A stretch of 64,000 nt of DNA, taken from assembly GCF_029168945.1 (NCBI RefSeq), contig NC_083603.1, positions 47,812,406 to 47,876,405 on the forward strand. The letters are read 5' to 3'. Below, one piece after another: positions 43,486 through 56,006 of the stretch. Position 1 is the stretch's first letter. Each line of letters begins with the position of its first letter. Source of the stretch: Cannabis sativa (Eukaryota; Streptophyta; Magnoliopsida; Rosales; Cannabaceae). A model generated the notes under the pieces. The model saw nothing but the letters and a program-made list of their open reading frames with translations. It was not told the origin of the DNA and made no database searches. A program made the translations under genes and the position numbers.

Positions 43486-44739
43486 TGTTAGGCTAAAATT
43501 AGTCTAAGTTTCGGGTCATATTTTCGGTTAGTTTTCATTCTTTGTTTCTAATTTTAGGGCTATATTACGCTTGATTCTTTGGTTTCGGGTCCTCGGGCAT
43601 TTAAAGAAAGTATGTACAAGAATTGAGGGAAAATGGTGAAAGAATCGAGAAGAAAAACCAAGATTGGTGTCGCTGCCTGTTCCAGTCGCGACGGGGAATT
43701 TGCCAGTCGCAACGGGAACTGGCAGAGAGATTTTCAAGGAGTCGAAGTTTAACTCCCGTCGCGACGGGGAACATGCCAGTCGCGACGGGAACTGGCAGAG
43801 AGAATTTCGAGACAAAGTTGCTTAACCCCGTCGCGACGGGGACCCAGTGACGGGATTTTTGGGCAGTTTCGTAATTTCACGAATTTTAAAGATGAAAATT
43901 GGTTTAAATAGAGGGAGTTCGTGAAAATTAGGGTTGATTCAGAATGGAAGCCCTAGAAACAAAGGAGGAGACTAGAAGAGCGACTTGTGGCGACCCGGAT
44001 CAATTGCTTCAACTAGTTCTTTCTCTTCTCTTTAATTTTTCTATGTTCTTTTCTATTTCAATGTTAATTATGGATTTGATTATGGATGTTTTGAACTAAA
44101 CTCCTATTTAGGGAGAATGATGAATGTTGTTTAAGTTTTTCCTAGTTAATGAATAATTGCCATTCCTCCATCTTGATTGTGAACACTATTCATATTTGTG
44201 TTTAATTTCCATGTGCAAGATTGATCACCTTTTACATGTTTTATGATCTCAATTCGAAATCTGAAAAGTGAGAATTGAGAATGTTAAAATTGGATAGTCT
44301 AGGTTTTGATGTGAAACGAGAGTATTTACATAGCCTTTGTGACCAATAGATTATTGCTTAATGCTGATTTCATGTTAGTTTAATTAAGAGATTAATTAAA
44401 GAGCATGTGATTTAGAACCTAAAAGATCTTAAAAGAGTTAGGTTAATTTATAATCTGTCATTCACTTCAAGAGAAGGATAGCAATTAGACATTAACATTG
44501 GTAACTTAACAACAGGATTCGTCTCCCTATTTTCTCATCTTGATTAATATTCACTTGTTTCTTTAAGTTTCTTGAATTTCTTTCTTCCTTTTTCAATCAT
44601 AAATACTTTTGATTTGCCAAATAGAATTATAAGTATAGTTTAGTAGTAATTAATCCAATTCCCTGTGGTTCGACCTCACTTGCGTGAGTATACTACTTGA
44701 TTGCGTGCACTTGCGTAGTAATTAATAATTTTCGCAACA
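43486..44739 (+). repeat. Gypsy LTR, left arm
   Basis: 1254 bp, TGTTAGGC...CGCAACA. It resembles the LTR of the element at 53336-58611 in its end sequences but has a different GC-rich motif (CCCGTCGCGACGGG, 43686-43855). It abuts the MULE right end. Confidence 0.8.
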
Positions 44740-45264
44740 AAAGAACGTTTAGTCATTTTCCCTTCTGGGCAGGACTCGCATACTGGCAGTTCACCTAAGA
44801 CGACATTTTTCAATGGACCGCCTTTGGTTAGCCTATTGAGTCTATCAAAGCCTATATGACCTAAACGTAAATGCCATAGATAAGTTTGATCATCATTATC
44901 AATCTCTTTTCTTTTGAAGTTTCTAGGTTTAGCTACAGTGAAAAGTTCACTATTAAGTGAGATTTGTGTATTCGGTCTCAAAACATAAAGCCCTTGTTCC
45001 ATGGTAGCAACACATATTTGAAATCCATTACGAGAAATTGAACAATTTGTACTCGAAAAATTCAATATATAAGATTGTGTTTGCAAACATGAAACACTAA
45101 TCAAGTTTCTACTGAAGTTTGGAATAAATAAAACATTTTCTAAAATTAAAAATCTTTGTTGAAACTTGATGCGGGCTTTTCCTCTAACTTTGACCGACAC
45201 TAATTCGCCATTGCCAACTTTAAGCTTTCACTCTCATGGAAGCATATTTTCCCAAGTTTCAAGC
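44740..45264 (-). pseudogene. Copia pol fragment (protease end to GAG_pre-integrase), left arm
   Basis: Contains NVLFIPNFSRNLISVSCL, the C-terminal protease/spacer signature, and LWHLRLGHIGFDRLNRL...CESCPEGKMTKRSF, the GAG_pre-integrase zinc region. It is cut exactly where the gypsy LTR begins. Confidence 0.85.
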
Positions 45265-45567
45265 ATATGAACTTTCTAAAACGATGAAATAAACACATAT
45301 AAAGTTTAGGAAACCTTACATTTGGTGCAGCAGAATTAAATGACTCCTTCCTTGTTTATGTTAGCGCTCCCACTCAATTGCACTACCGTGTTCCCAAAAT
45401 GTACGTATCACCCTGACCTAAAAGTAGGCTTAACTAACAAATCAAAAAACACGAATAGCCTTTCAAGATTGAGCCTAATCATAACAGGATTAAGAACATT
45501 TGATCTAGGATCAACTTGGCGATATTGACTTGAATAGATATTACGGTAAGTTTAATAAACACAATCT
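45265..45567 (-). repeat. Rearranged copia LTR fragment in the palindrome spacer
   Basis: The complement matches two separate parts of the copia LTR (its last 100 bp and a segment equivalent to about 17880-18080), joined by an internal deletion near 45350. Confidence 0.7.
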
Positions 45568-46145
45568 GTCTGGATTGTTGATTCTGGGTCTACTAACCAT
45601 GTATGTTCTTCACTGCAGTTGCTTGAAACTTGGGAAAATATGCTTCCATGAGAGTGAAAGCTTAAAGTTGGCAATGGCGAATTAGTGTCGGTCAAAGCTA
45701 GAGGAAAAGCCCGCATCAAGTTTCAACAAAGATTTTTAATTTTAGAAAATGTTTTATTTATTCCAAACTTCAGTAGAAACTTGATTAGTGTCTCATGTTT
45801 GCAAACACAATCTTATATATTGAATTTTTCGAGTACAAATTGTTCAATTTCTCGTAATGGATTTCAAATATGTGTTGCTACCATGGAACAAGGGCTTTAT
45901 GTTTTGAGACCGAATACACAAATCTCACTTAATAGTGAACTTTTCACTGTAGCTAAACCTAGAAACTTCAAAAGAAAAGAGATTGATAATGATGATCAAA
46001 CTTATCTATGGCATTTACGTTTAGGTCATATAGGCTTTGATAGACTCAATAGGCTAACCAAAGGCGGTCCATTGAAAAATGTCGTCTTAGGTGAACTGCC
46101 AGTATGCGAGTCCTGCCCAGAAGGAAAAATGACTAAACGTTCTTT
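45568..46145 (+). pseudogene. Copia pol fragment, right arm, with aspartic protease motif
   Basis: Same segment as the left arm, extended 5' by WIVDSGSTNHVCSSLQLLE, the copia aspartic-protease active site (DSG), followed by a stop. It ends at the gypsy LTR at 46146. Confidence 0.85.
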
Positions 46146-47410
46146 TGTTGCGAAAATTATTAATTACTACGCAAGTGCACGCAATCAAGTAGTATACTCA
46201 CGCAAGTGAGGTCGAACCACAGGGAATTGGATTAATTACTACTAAACTATACTTATAATTCTATTTGGCAAATCAAAAGTATTTATGATTGAAAAAGGAA
46301 GAAAGAAATTCAAGAAACAAGTGAATATTAATCAAGATGAGAAAATAGGGAGACGAATCCTGTTGTTAAGTTACCAATGTTAATGTCTAATTACTATTCT
46401 TCTCTTGAAGTGAATGACAGATTATAAATTAACCTAACTCTTTTCAGATCTTTTAGGTTCTAAATCACATGCTCTTTAATTAATCTCTTAATTAAACTAA
46501 CATGAAATCAGCATTAAGCAATAATCTATTGGTCACAAAGGCTATGTAAATACTCCCGTTTCACATCAAAACCTAGACTATCCAATTTTAGCATTCTCAA
46601 TTCTCACTTTTCAGATTTCGAATTGAGATCATAAAACATGTAAAAGGTGATCAATCTTGCACATGGAAATTAAACACAAATATGAATAGTGTTCACAATC
46701 AAGATGGAGGAATGGCAATTATTCATTAACTAGGAAAAACTTAAACAACATTCATCATTCTCCCTAAATAGGAGTTTAGTTCAAAACATCCATAATCAAA
46801 TCCATAATTAACATTGAAATAGAAAAGAACATAGAAAAATTAAAGAGAAGAGAAAGAACTAGTTGAAGCAATTGATCCGGGTCGCCACAAGTCGCTATTC
46901 TAGTCTCCTCCTTTGTTTCTAGGGCTTCCATTCTGAATCAACCCTAATTTTCACGAACTCCCTCTATTTAAACCAATTTTCATCTTTAAAATTCGTGAAA
47001 TTACGAAACTGCCCAAAAATCCCGTCACTGGGTCCCCGTCGCGACTGGCAAAGCCCCCGTCGCGACGGGGTTAAGCAACTTTGTCTCGAAATTCTCTCTG
47101 CCAGTTCCCGTCGCGACTGGCATGTTCCCCGTCGCGACGGGAGTTAAACTTCGACTCCTTGAAAATCTCTCTGCCAGTTCCCGTTGCGACTGGCAAATTC
47201 CCCGTCGCGACTGGAACAGGCAGCGACACCAATCTTGGTTTTTCTTCTCGATTCTTTCACCATTTTCCCTCAATTCTTGTACATACTTTCTTTAAATTCC
47301 CGAGGACCCGAAACCAAAGAATCAAGCGTAATATAGCCCTAAAATTAGAAACAAAGAATGAAAACTAACCGAAAATATGACCCGAAACTTAGACTAATTT
47401 TAGCCTAACA
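46146..47410 (-). repeat. Gypsy LTR, right arm, with adjacent 3' internal piece
   Basis: Reverse-complement partner of 43486-44739, longer by a 21-bp repeat unit near 47040-47060. On its high-coordinate side the purine tract TTTGGGGGAATT (as complement, 47411-47422) and 3' internal sequence to 47597 mark it as a 3' LTR on the minus strand. Confidence 0.8.
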
Positions 47411-47597
47411 AATTCCCCCAAACTAGATTCTTACTCGCCCTCGAGTAAGATAAATACTACTAACTACTAATCTACTAACTATGCTATGAGATAATCATAA
47501 TACTACTGCCTCATGTGTTGTTCTCTTCCATTGCTCAAACTAGAATTTCAATTCCACCAACTCTAACAATTAATTTAGATGCTCAATTTATAGCACC

Positions 47598-47719
47598 CAA
47601 TGTAAGGTTTCCTAAACTTTATATGTGTTTATTTCATCGTTTTAGAAAGTTCATATTTAGGGTGTTAATCAACATACTTGTGTGTAGATCTAAGATCCTG
47701 GTAAAATAATTTCCAACAC
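47598..47719 (+). repeat. Copia LTR 3'-end fragment
   Basis: About 120 bp matching the LTR end (AATGTAAGGTTTC...TTTCCAACA), plus orientation. Confidence 0.75.
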
Positions 47720-49330
47720 TTTCAATAATGCCATATTTTCCTATTTCAATCATATAAATATTAAAACTATTTATTTAATAATTATAATTAATTATCAAAT
47801 AAAATTGTCATTTATCTTATTTATTAATTAGACTTAACAATGTCTCTTAATTAACAAACCCAAAAATCTCTTTTCTTCACACTTAAGCCATTGCTTAGTG
47901 AAAATTCACAAATAAGACATACTCTAATTTTAAAATTATAATTGATTAATTAAAACCAATTAACAGAATCTACAAGCAGTATTATCTCAACTAGTGAAGG
48001 GACCATGGGCCTATATAACCGAGCTTCCAATAAGTAGATCTAGAATTTACCAAGTAAATTTCCAAACTTATTAATTCATTCTTGAGCCACTATAGATTCA
48101 AAATTTCACTCTCAATTATATAGAACGCTCTATATGTACCAAGATATAGATACGTTATGATTATCCATTGTTACAATCCTAATAGTTAAAGATCCTCTAT
48201 AGATGATCTACATCGAATAAGGACAAATTTACCGAGACCTCTTACTATTGACCTTTAAGGAATTCCTTTAATGACTTTTATCTTTTTTGGAATATTTGAA
48301 ACTGTTCCTTAGATAAATAAAATCTACATCTAGGAGTCAAATGACTTCCTTTAGATATCCATTAAAAAAATGCTCCAGCATCTTACTAAAGTAAGTTGCT
48401 TGCACCAGAGTAAGTATTAGGTATACCATAAGCCACATGTTTAGATAATCTCAAACCTATGATACTAGAATTGGGAAGTTTTATTAAGTTCATTGAATAG
48501 ACTTATTATCGAAATTTCTCTTCTTGTCCTTGTAATAGAAAACTTTTTGTTACTCCATATGAATGGTTTTTACCATAGTTCTCTTGGTTTTGCTTCTTAA
48601 TTCCTTATTCTGACTATCCATTACTTGTTTAAACTAACAATGTATTTTTATCACAAGTGTCTCCCAAGTCATCATAGGGTGAGTTTCTTGAAACCCTCCC
48701 ACTACGACAAGGTACCATGACTTTTTATCTAGGAACATTAATGGTATTGTCCTCATTGGTTGTGTCAAGACAACAGAGGTAGTGGGCCCATCTTATATAG
48801 AATAAGATGATAGACCATTTTGGAATGCATCTCCTCTACTTTGCTACTTTGTTTTCAAATTTAGTCATATTCTTAGAAAAGAAGTATTTGTTGAAAAAAA
48901 AAAATACTTTCTTAACTTAATGACCATAGGATGATCCACCCATAATCACTTTAGAATAGCAATCAAACTTGCAAACTTAAGTTAACAGTTCTAGCTTGTC
49001 TTAAGTTCATGATTAGGACATCCCTGAATCTAGTAATGGCGTACACTAAGTAAATAACTATTCCATCATTTTGAAGGACTTAGGAAACTACTAGTAACTA
49101 ATTCTAGACCTTTCACTTTCATCAATATGCAATCCAAATTTCTAGGGAGGTAAGTTTAGATTAATTCGAAGTTTAAGTTAATGATCTTTGAACTGCATAA
49201 CCAAATATTTCTCCACCCCTATCAGTTCACAAGATCTTTAACCACTTACCTTAATGTATTACTATCAATAGTACTCGCATGTATTTATACTTAGTCAATT
49301 TATTTCATTAAATGTACTAAATATACGGGG
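47720..49330 (-). pseudogene. Truncated copia element, pol relic plus LTR fragment
   Basis: 47720-48255 is reverse-complement copia LTR sequence. 48260-49330 is reverse-complement pol relic equivalent to about 24150-25060 of element A (for example CCTCCCACTACGACAAGG and ATTTCTCCACCCCTATCAG). The LTR U3 part between them is missing. Confidence 0.7.
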
Positions 49331-49711
49331 CATAACCATTAATATTGTACAATTGATTATGTTAATGAAATATTTAAAGTTTTATAATTTTTTCAACAAC
49401 TTTTTCGCAAGTTTTTATATTCTAATTTATCACACCAAGCTGTGAGTAGATTCGTGAAAACTTTTGTGAGAAAAAAAAACATAATTAAAAGTGCAGCTTA
49501 AATAATGCAAGTACCCATGTACCGCTAAATAAGTATGCGAAAGGAAATATCCTCGAGTGGATATGATGTTCGATAACAAAAGTTTGATAATTTGATCAAA
49601 GTACCAAAGCACGAGTACCCTTGTACCGCTAACAAAAAATTAAAAGGTTTGACAATACAAAAAGAAACTTAAGAAAAACTAGGAGGCTGGAATGCTGGGA
49701 TCATCTGCAAC
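49331..49711. other. Unassigned spacer
   Basis: AT-rich sequence with two copies of a GTACCCWTGTACCGCTAA word (49509 and 49613). No gene or family recognised. Confidence 0.4.
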
Positions 49712-51225
49712 TGATAACTCTATGGTATAGAGTGATTTTTTATGCTTTTAAACTGAAATTATTGTGAGAAGAGTAGTGAAAATGTGTTTGTTTGCTTAAT
49801 TTTAGTTAGTTTTAGTTTCATTTTCTTTTTAGTGAGCTAACTTTTAAGTCTTTTAAAAATTGATATTGTTGGTGTGTTTTTTATTCTAATTAAATGTGCT
49901 TGTTTGTTGTTGAAAAGGAAGAATTAAATTGATAGGAAAAAGAAAATGAAGCAAGGATGAAGTGGGGACAAAAGCTGAAATTGGGGAAATAGCTGAAGCA
50001 ATGCTGAAACGAATTCAGCATTCTGGCAGTGACGTGGAAACACGAGATTTAGTTGTCAACGTCAGCAGGAGCATGTTTGTTACTTGAAATCAGACCAGCT
50101 GAATGTTGTGTAAGAGGAGGACTAAACCTAGTGGGCCAAGGTACAAAAGGTTTGGGCTTCTAATTTTAGGGTGTGATTTTTGTACCCTAGGGACCCAACA
50201 ACAAAAACAAGAGAAAAGCCAAGTACACCACCATCACGAATCTAACGCGAGCAGCTGCATTTTTTTTGGAAGAAGTAAATGCAGAAGGAAAGTACAGCAG
50301 AGGAGGAAGAAATGGGGACCAAGCTTTAGTGTTCGATTTTTCTTTTACCCTCTCCTAATATTTTTCTTTCTCTTTCTCTTTTCTTGTTGTTTGTACTTAG
50401 TTATTGAAAACTTTGTTGAACTGTAAAACCGGACAGCAGCCATGGAAGATAGCTTTTTAGCTTGGATTTTAGTTTTTAATTTGAATATGAGCTAGACTTT
50501 TGAGGCTTGAATGGCTATGAACTTCTATATTGGGTATGATTAATTTTTAAGCTTACTTTAGTATTTTTGCCTTTGTTCATTCAAGTGAGTTTTATTTTAT
50601 TTGATTGTTGTTTCTTGGCCACGAATAACAATTTGCTAAGCTAAATCTTGTTCCGGAAGGGCTAGATTTAGTAGTTCAACTTGAATGGAGCAAGAGAAAT
50701 TCTAGATTTAGGTTTTTCTTTGTAAGTGGAATAGAAATATTTCATTTACCTTGCATCACTTAAGAATTGATGTTTGAATAGTGTTATGCTTGCTAGTTTG
50801 ATATAGGAATATATTGAGCTAAGTGGTAGACCTTAATTTGCGAGTTTTGGAAAATTCTCACAAGCCTAGAGGAATTTATGTTATCTCTGTGCAAAATCCT
50901 GGAGTAATGCTGAACCGATGCTGTAATACCTGGGAAAAAACCTGACTAGAAGGAATTAGCTATTCAAGCCACTTTTACCATATTACATTTTTTTTCTTAC
51001 AAGTAATTTTTCTAGCAACAATAGTAATAATTTCAGCAAGTTTAATTACTATCATTTTTAATTTTGAATCATTGCTCAACCATTTTCATGTTATTTCCTC
51101 TTACTTTAAGTTGTAATTAGTTGGTTTTACTTCAAACTTTGTTTGCAATCCCTATGGAGACGATCTTACTTATCACTATATTACTTGTTTGGCTGCGTAT
51201 ACTTGCGTATATAATTTTTACAACA
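49712..51225 (+). repeat. Athila-type gypsy 5' LTR
   Basis: The right end, TTTTTACAACA (51225), is followed by a PBS of Athila type, TGGCGCTGTTGCCGGGGA (51232-51249), one base from the usual form. The left end is proposed at TGATAACTCTATGGTATAGAG (49712), which contains a short palindrome; this end is uncertain. Confidence 0.65.
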
Positions 51226-53335
51226 AGTTTTTGGCGCTGTTGCCGGGGATTGAAACTAAAAATTATGTATTATCAACTATTTTGCAATTTATTTTCTGGT
51301 TTGAGATTTTAATCCCATTTTGGTGTGCTGAATTTTTCTTTTTCAGGTGTAATCTAGTGCATGAACGAGCAAGAAGAAGACCGTAAACTTGCTCCTATTG
51401 ACCCCTAAATTGAACGCATTTTCAGACAAAGGATAAACGAACAAAAGGCTAAAAAACACTGCAATATGGCCGATAGATTTGAAGTTGGGGGTGCTCATAA
51501 TGGTGCCAATCCTATTACTTTGGTCGATGATAGAGCCCGAGCAACAAGAGAATAAGCAGCCCCTATGTTCAATGAGCTTAATTCGGGTATTGTGAGACCC
51601 AATATCCAAGCACCTCACTTTGAGCTCAAGCCCGTCATGTTTCAAATGCTCCAAACGGTTGGTCAATTTGGTGGGTCGCCAACGGAAGATCCTCACCTCC
51701 ATATTCGCTCATTTTTGGAGGTGAGTGATTCTTTCAAGCTACAATGAGTAAGTGAAGAGGCTTTAAGGTTGAAGTTGTTCCCATTTTTCTTGAGGGATCG
51801 GGCTAGAGCATGGCTTAATTCTCTTCCTCCCGGTTCGATGACAAATTGGAATGACTTGGCTGAAAAATTCTTGAGAAAGTACTTTTCTCCGACAAGAAAT
51901 GCAAAGTTCCGAAGTGAGATCATGTCCTTTCAACAATCGGAAGATGAGACCACTAGTGAATGTTGGAAATTATTTTACCAGGATCTAGATTTACTAACAA
52001 GTATGTTGGATTAACAACCTAATATGAATTCTAAAACAATGAAAATAAACACATATAAAGTTAGAAAACCTTACAGTGGGTGCAGCGGAATAATATGACT
52101 CCTTCCGTTCAGATCTCTAGCCCTTAATTCCTTTCTGTAGCAGAGCATCACCAAGATTTGAACCTGGATCTTCTTTTCTCCTTCTTTGATGCAGATTTTC
52201 CATAGTCTTACATACTATGATTAAGATACCACTTGATGTGTGTGGGCACTACTCATCTCACAAGGATTTCGAAATTTTCTCTCTTTTTCTCTCTTGAATT
52301 TCGTGGCTTACCATGCATACAAAGACATGCAAGAGAAGAGAACAAGGGTTGCTTTATATAGGGAAAAGGGAGAGCACAACTTTCCAAATAAACAGTTTCC
52401 TCTTTTACTGTGTAATTGATTAACTGCCTTATTTAGTGTGATCCACCACTTTCCTATTATTGCTAGGCTTTGATTAGCAATTACATGGCAATTAAAAATG
52501 AAAATAATAATTGGAAAAATCACAAAGAGGTGGTCGGCCATAGGGTGAAATGGGCCTCACTTGGATTTTGCAGTTTCCTCAATTTTATTTCTATTTCTCC
52601 AAAAATGCAATTTTTCCAATTCTAATCATTTAAATGCCAAAACTAATTATTTAATAACTAAAATAGATTATTAAATAATATTGTCATTAAAAATAATTAT
52701 CAATTAGACATGCAAAGTCTCTCAATTAATAATTAAATCTAGAAACCCTTTTCTTTATGATTTCATCCTTAAACTGTGAGAATTCATAAAGTAGACATAG
52801 TCTAACTTTTAGAATTATAATTGATTAATTAAAATCAATTAACTGAGTCTTACAAGCAGTATGGTCTCAACTAGTATGGGGACCATGGGTCTATATAACC
52901 GAGCTTCCAATAAGTCGAACCGAATTTACCAAGTAAATTCCCTAACTTATTAATTCCTCATTGAATCCACACTTAGAACTTGGAATTGCACTCTCAGTCA
53001 TATAGAACGCTCTATATGTTCCACGATATAGACACGTCATTAGTTATCCATTGTTATAACCCTAATGTGATCAATGATCCTCTATATAGATGATCTACAT
53101 TGAAAAGGCACTACTGTTACCGCTACACCTACAATGTATTTTATCCTTAAAACACTTAACCCTGTATAAATGATATTTCACCTAAGTGAAATGAGATCTC
53201 CACCATTTATCTTCGGTTGGTTAAGCTCGAAGGAAATCATCCTTTACTTCTATTTGCCAGATAGAAGCTATAGATTCCATATTTATGTTAGCGCTCCCAC
53301 TCAATTGCATTACCGTGTTCCCAAAATGTACGTAT

Positions 53336-54703
53336 TGTTGCTATATTTATAAACGCTACGCAAGTATACGCAATCAAGTAGTAAAATCTCACACAGGTGA
53401 GGTCGATCCCACAGGGAATTGGATTCAGTACCACTAAATTATACTTATGATTCTATTCAGCAAATCGAAAGCAATTATGATTTAAAACAGTAAAATATAA
53501 AAGAAATTCAGAAAACTTAATAACACAATTGAAAGTTGAGCAAGATGAGACAATAGGGAGGAGAATCCTGTTGTTGTTTACCCAAATCGTTAATGATTAA
53601 TTACTATCCTATTCTTGCAGTGAATGACAGATTATGAAATAACCTAGCTCCTTTCAGATCTTCTAGATTCTAAATCACATGTTATCTAATTAATTCCTTA
53701 ATTAAACTAACATGAAATCAGCATTAAGTAATAATCTACTCGTCACATAAGTCATGTAAATACTTTCGTTTCACATAAAACATCGATTATCTTAATTTTA
53801 GCATTCTCAATTCTCACTTTTCAGATTTCGAATTGAGATCATAGAGCATGCACAAGGTGATCAATCTTAAACATGAAATTAAGAACAAATTAAGATAATT
53901 TCACACACAAGAATTGAGGAATGGTAATTAAACATTAACTAGGCAAAACATTAAACAACAATCATCATCCTCCCTAAATGGGAAATTTAGTTCAGAAATA
54001 AATCCATAACCATTCCTATAGCAATATTCAACATAAATAAATTAAAGAGGAATAAAGAAAAGAACTGTTGGAGGATGAATTCTGGATCTTCACTTGAATC
54101 TCTATGCTCTTCCTGCCGCTCTCAGCTGTGTTTTAGGGTTCCAAATCGCTCTCTTTTGACTTCCAATCGCAGTTTTCTATTTATATCTAATTTTTAGGGT
54201 TCGTCGGACAAAAATACCCCTGACCGTACGGACGCTCGCCGCGGCCAAAAGTGGTCTCGCCGCGGCCAAAAGTGCATCAAAAAACTACGTTTCCGCCGTA
54301 CTTTCTAGCCGCGGCCATGGAAATCTCGCCGCGGCGAGATGGAATTTTCTGCTTCGATCTGTTTTAGTAAAATGAGCGTAACTTTCTCATCCGAACTCCA
54401 AATGAGCTGATTCAAGATGCGTTGGAAAGATAAAAAAGAGATCTAAAACTTTTATGTTTTGACTTTTTCCAAAATATGAACACAACATAGTCGAATTTAG
54501 GCTTGAAGTTTCAGCTTTATTCTCTTTTAAAGTTTTCTCTATTTTATAGATCACTGTTTTCCGAAATTTGTCCAATTTATACATCCCAAGTGTAGAAACC
54601 TGAAATCAAAGAAAACAAGCGTAATTCTATTCCAAAAATAATAATAAAGAAGAAAAACAACTATAAAATGTGACCCAAAACTTAGGCTAAAAATAGCCTA
54701 ACA
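53336..54703 (-). repeat. 3' LTR of gag-only gypsy element
   Basis: 1368 bp. Contains four GCCGCGGC-centred words at 54237-54339. Confidence 0.94.
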
Positions 54704-56006
54704 AATTCCCCCAAACTGAATCTTTACTCGCCCCCGAGTAAAGCTAAAACTCAACTAAACTAAAGAAAAAAAAAACAATGCAATAGATAACTGAACCTTC
54801 CAATGATTGAACTACCACTACCACCTGCACAACTTCAAGTAATCAATAACCAGAATTTCAACTCAATAACTCTAAGAACTAACTTGGATGCACCATTTAG
54901 AAGTAAGCAATTCATACAGACACAAAACATTGCATTTGACATTCATATCACAACCATTCTACACTTTCCGACATTCCCCTAACCAATGTTCAATAAGTTT
55001 GGATGACATACCTCTCTCCACTAATGTTGACAATTTTTGCTCAGAATCAAAAGGTCTTTTTCGGTTATAATAGCATGGCTTAGGCAAAACGGGTAGATGA
55101 GAAGTCATTTAGGTTACATTATACCATAAGCACAATTATACCAAACAAGCACCCACACTTATCCATTCTTTCATCCCAAAGAAGATAGTAAGAGATTGCA
55201 TATTTTTTCCTTTGCGCTTACCCCATTGTTCACAATTGATTCTCAAGAAGAAATTATCACATGTCATTTTTCTCTTTTTTTTTCTTCTTTCTCTTTTTTT
55301 TTTTTTTCAATAGAGGCACAACACATAACAACTATTTAATTTTTTTTTTTTTAATCTCTTACTGCAAAAATTATTCCCCCACTTACAATAATTTATCCTC
55401 CCCAAACTTGCTTAAAAGCTTATGGCATAATAAGGTATGTTGAGGGTGAAAGTAGTTAAAGATAACGAATTCAGCTTAGTTAAGTGGTGAATTTTTTTAG
55501 AATAAGCTAAGGCTCAACTTTGGGTATACTAAGGATAAAACTTTTTTAGGTAGGCTTGAAAGGCTCAATCGATCCAAAGAAAATTTGCCTAAATCACTTT
55601 CCAAACAAAAAACAACAAGAATTTCGCTTCAAGAGAGTATGTCAAACAAATTCTATTCCATGTCAAGCCAACATTCCACAATCCAAATAGAACACAAGTG
55701 ATATGCGTCAAAAATAAATGTTTTACATCTACATGAACAACCTTCTAATACACATCCACCTTAATTCAAACAGTTATAACTCAAGCACACAGTTAAGATT
55801 TCAATCCATTGCACAAGTGAATAACAGTAAGCCAATCAATATTCCAGCTCAGTCTTCAACACATGACACTAACAAAAACAAAAACTAAACTAAAAAAAAC
55901 GAAAACATAAACTGAAAAACTGAAGAAAAAAAAAATTAAATCTCTCCCCCCAAACTAAAGATGCACATTGTCCCCAATGTGACATTAAAGAAAAAGGAAA
56001 GGAAAC
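54704..56006 (-). other. Non-coding 3' interior of gypsy element
   Basis: Between the gag-like ORF and the polypurine tract. It has poly(T)/poly(A) tracts (55261-55355) and no ORF of note. Confidence 0.6.

Larger units (their letters stand above)
43486..47410. repeat. Large inverted repeat (arms about 1.8 kb, spacer about 0.36 kb)
   Basis: Left arm 43486-45264 and right arm about 45622-47410 are near-identical reverse complements. Each consists of a gypsy LTR (outer) and a copia pol fragment (inner). The 174-codon pol ORF is present on both arms with one residue changed. The spacer (45265-45621) holds a rearranged copia LTR fragment and a short protease stretch. It could be a genuine palindrome or an assembly artefact. 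Confidence 0.9.

Noticed and set aside
14991..43490. 9-bp target duplication of the MULE
   Set aside because: The flanks TTAATTTAA (left) and ATTTTGTTA (right) do not match; the right flank is replaced by a gypsy LTR.
43528..43850. ORFs with PVATG repeats (also at 47025-47368)
   Set aside because: They arise on both strands because CCCGTCGCGACGGG is a palindrome inside an LTR.
51121..51386. Short ORFs over the Athila PBS
   Set aside because: They span the LTR end and primer-binding site and have no gag similarity.
55261..55443. Phe-rich ORF
   Set aside because: Translation of a poly(T) tract inside the gypsy element interior.
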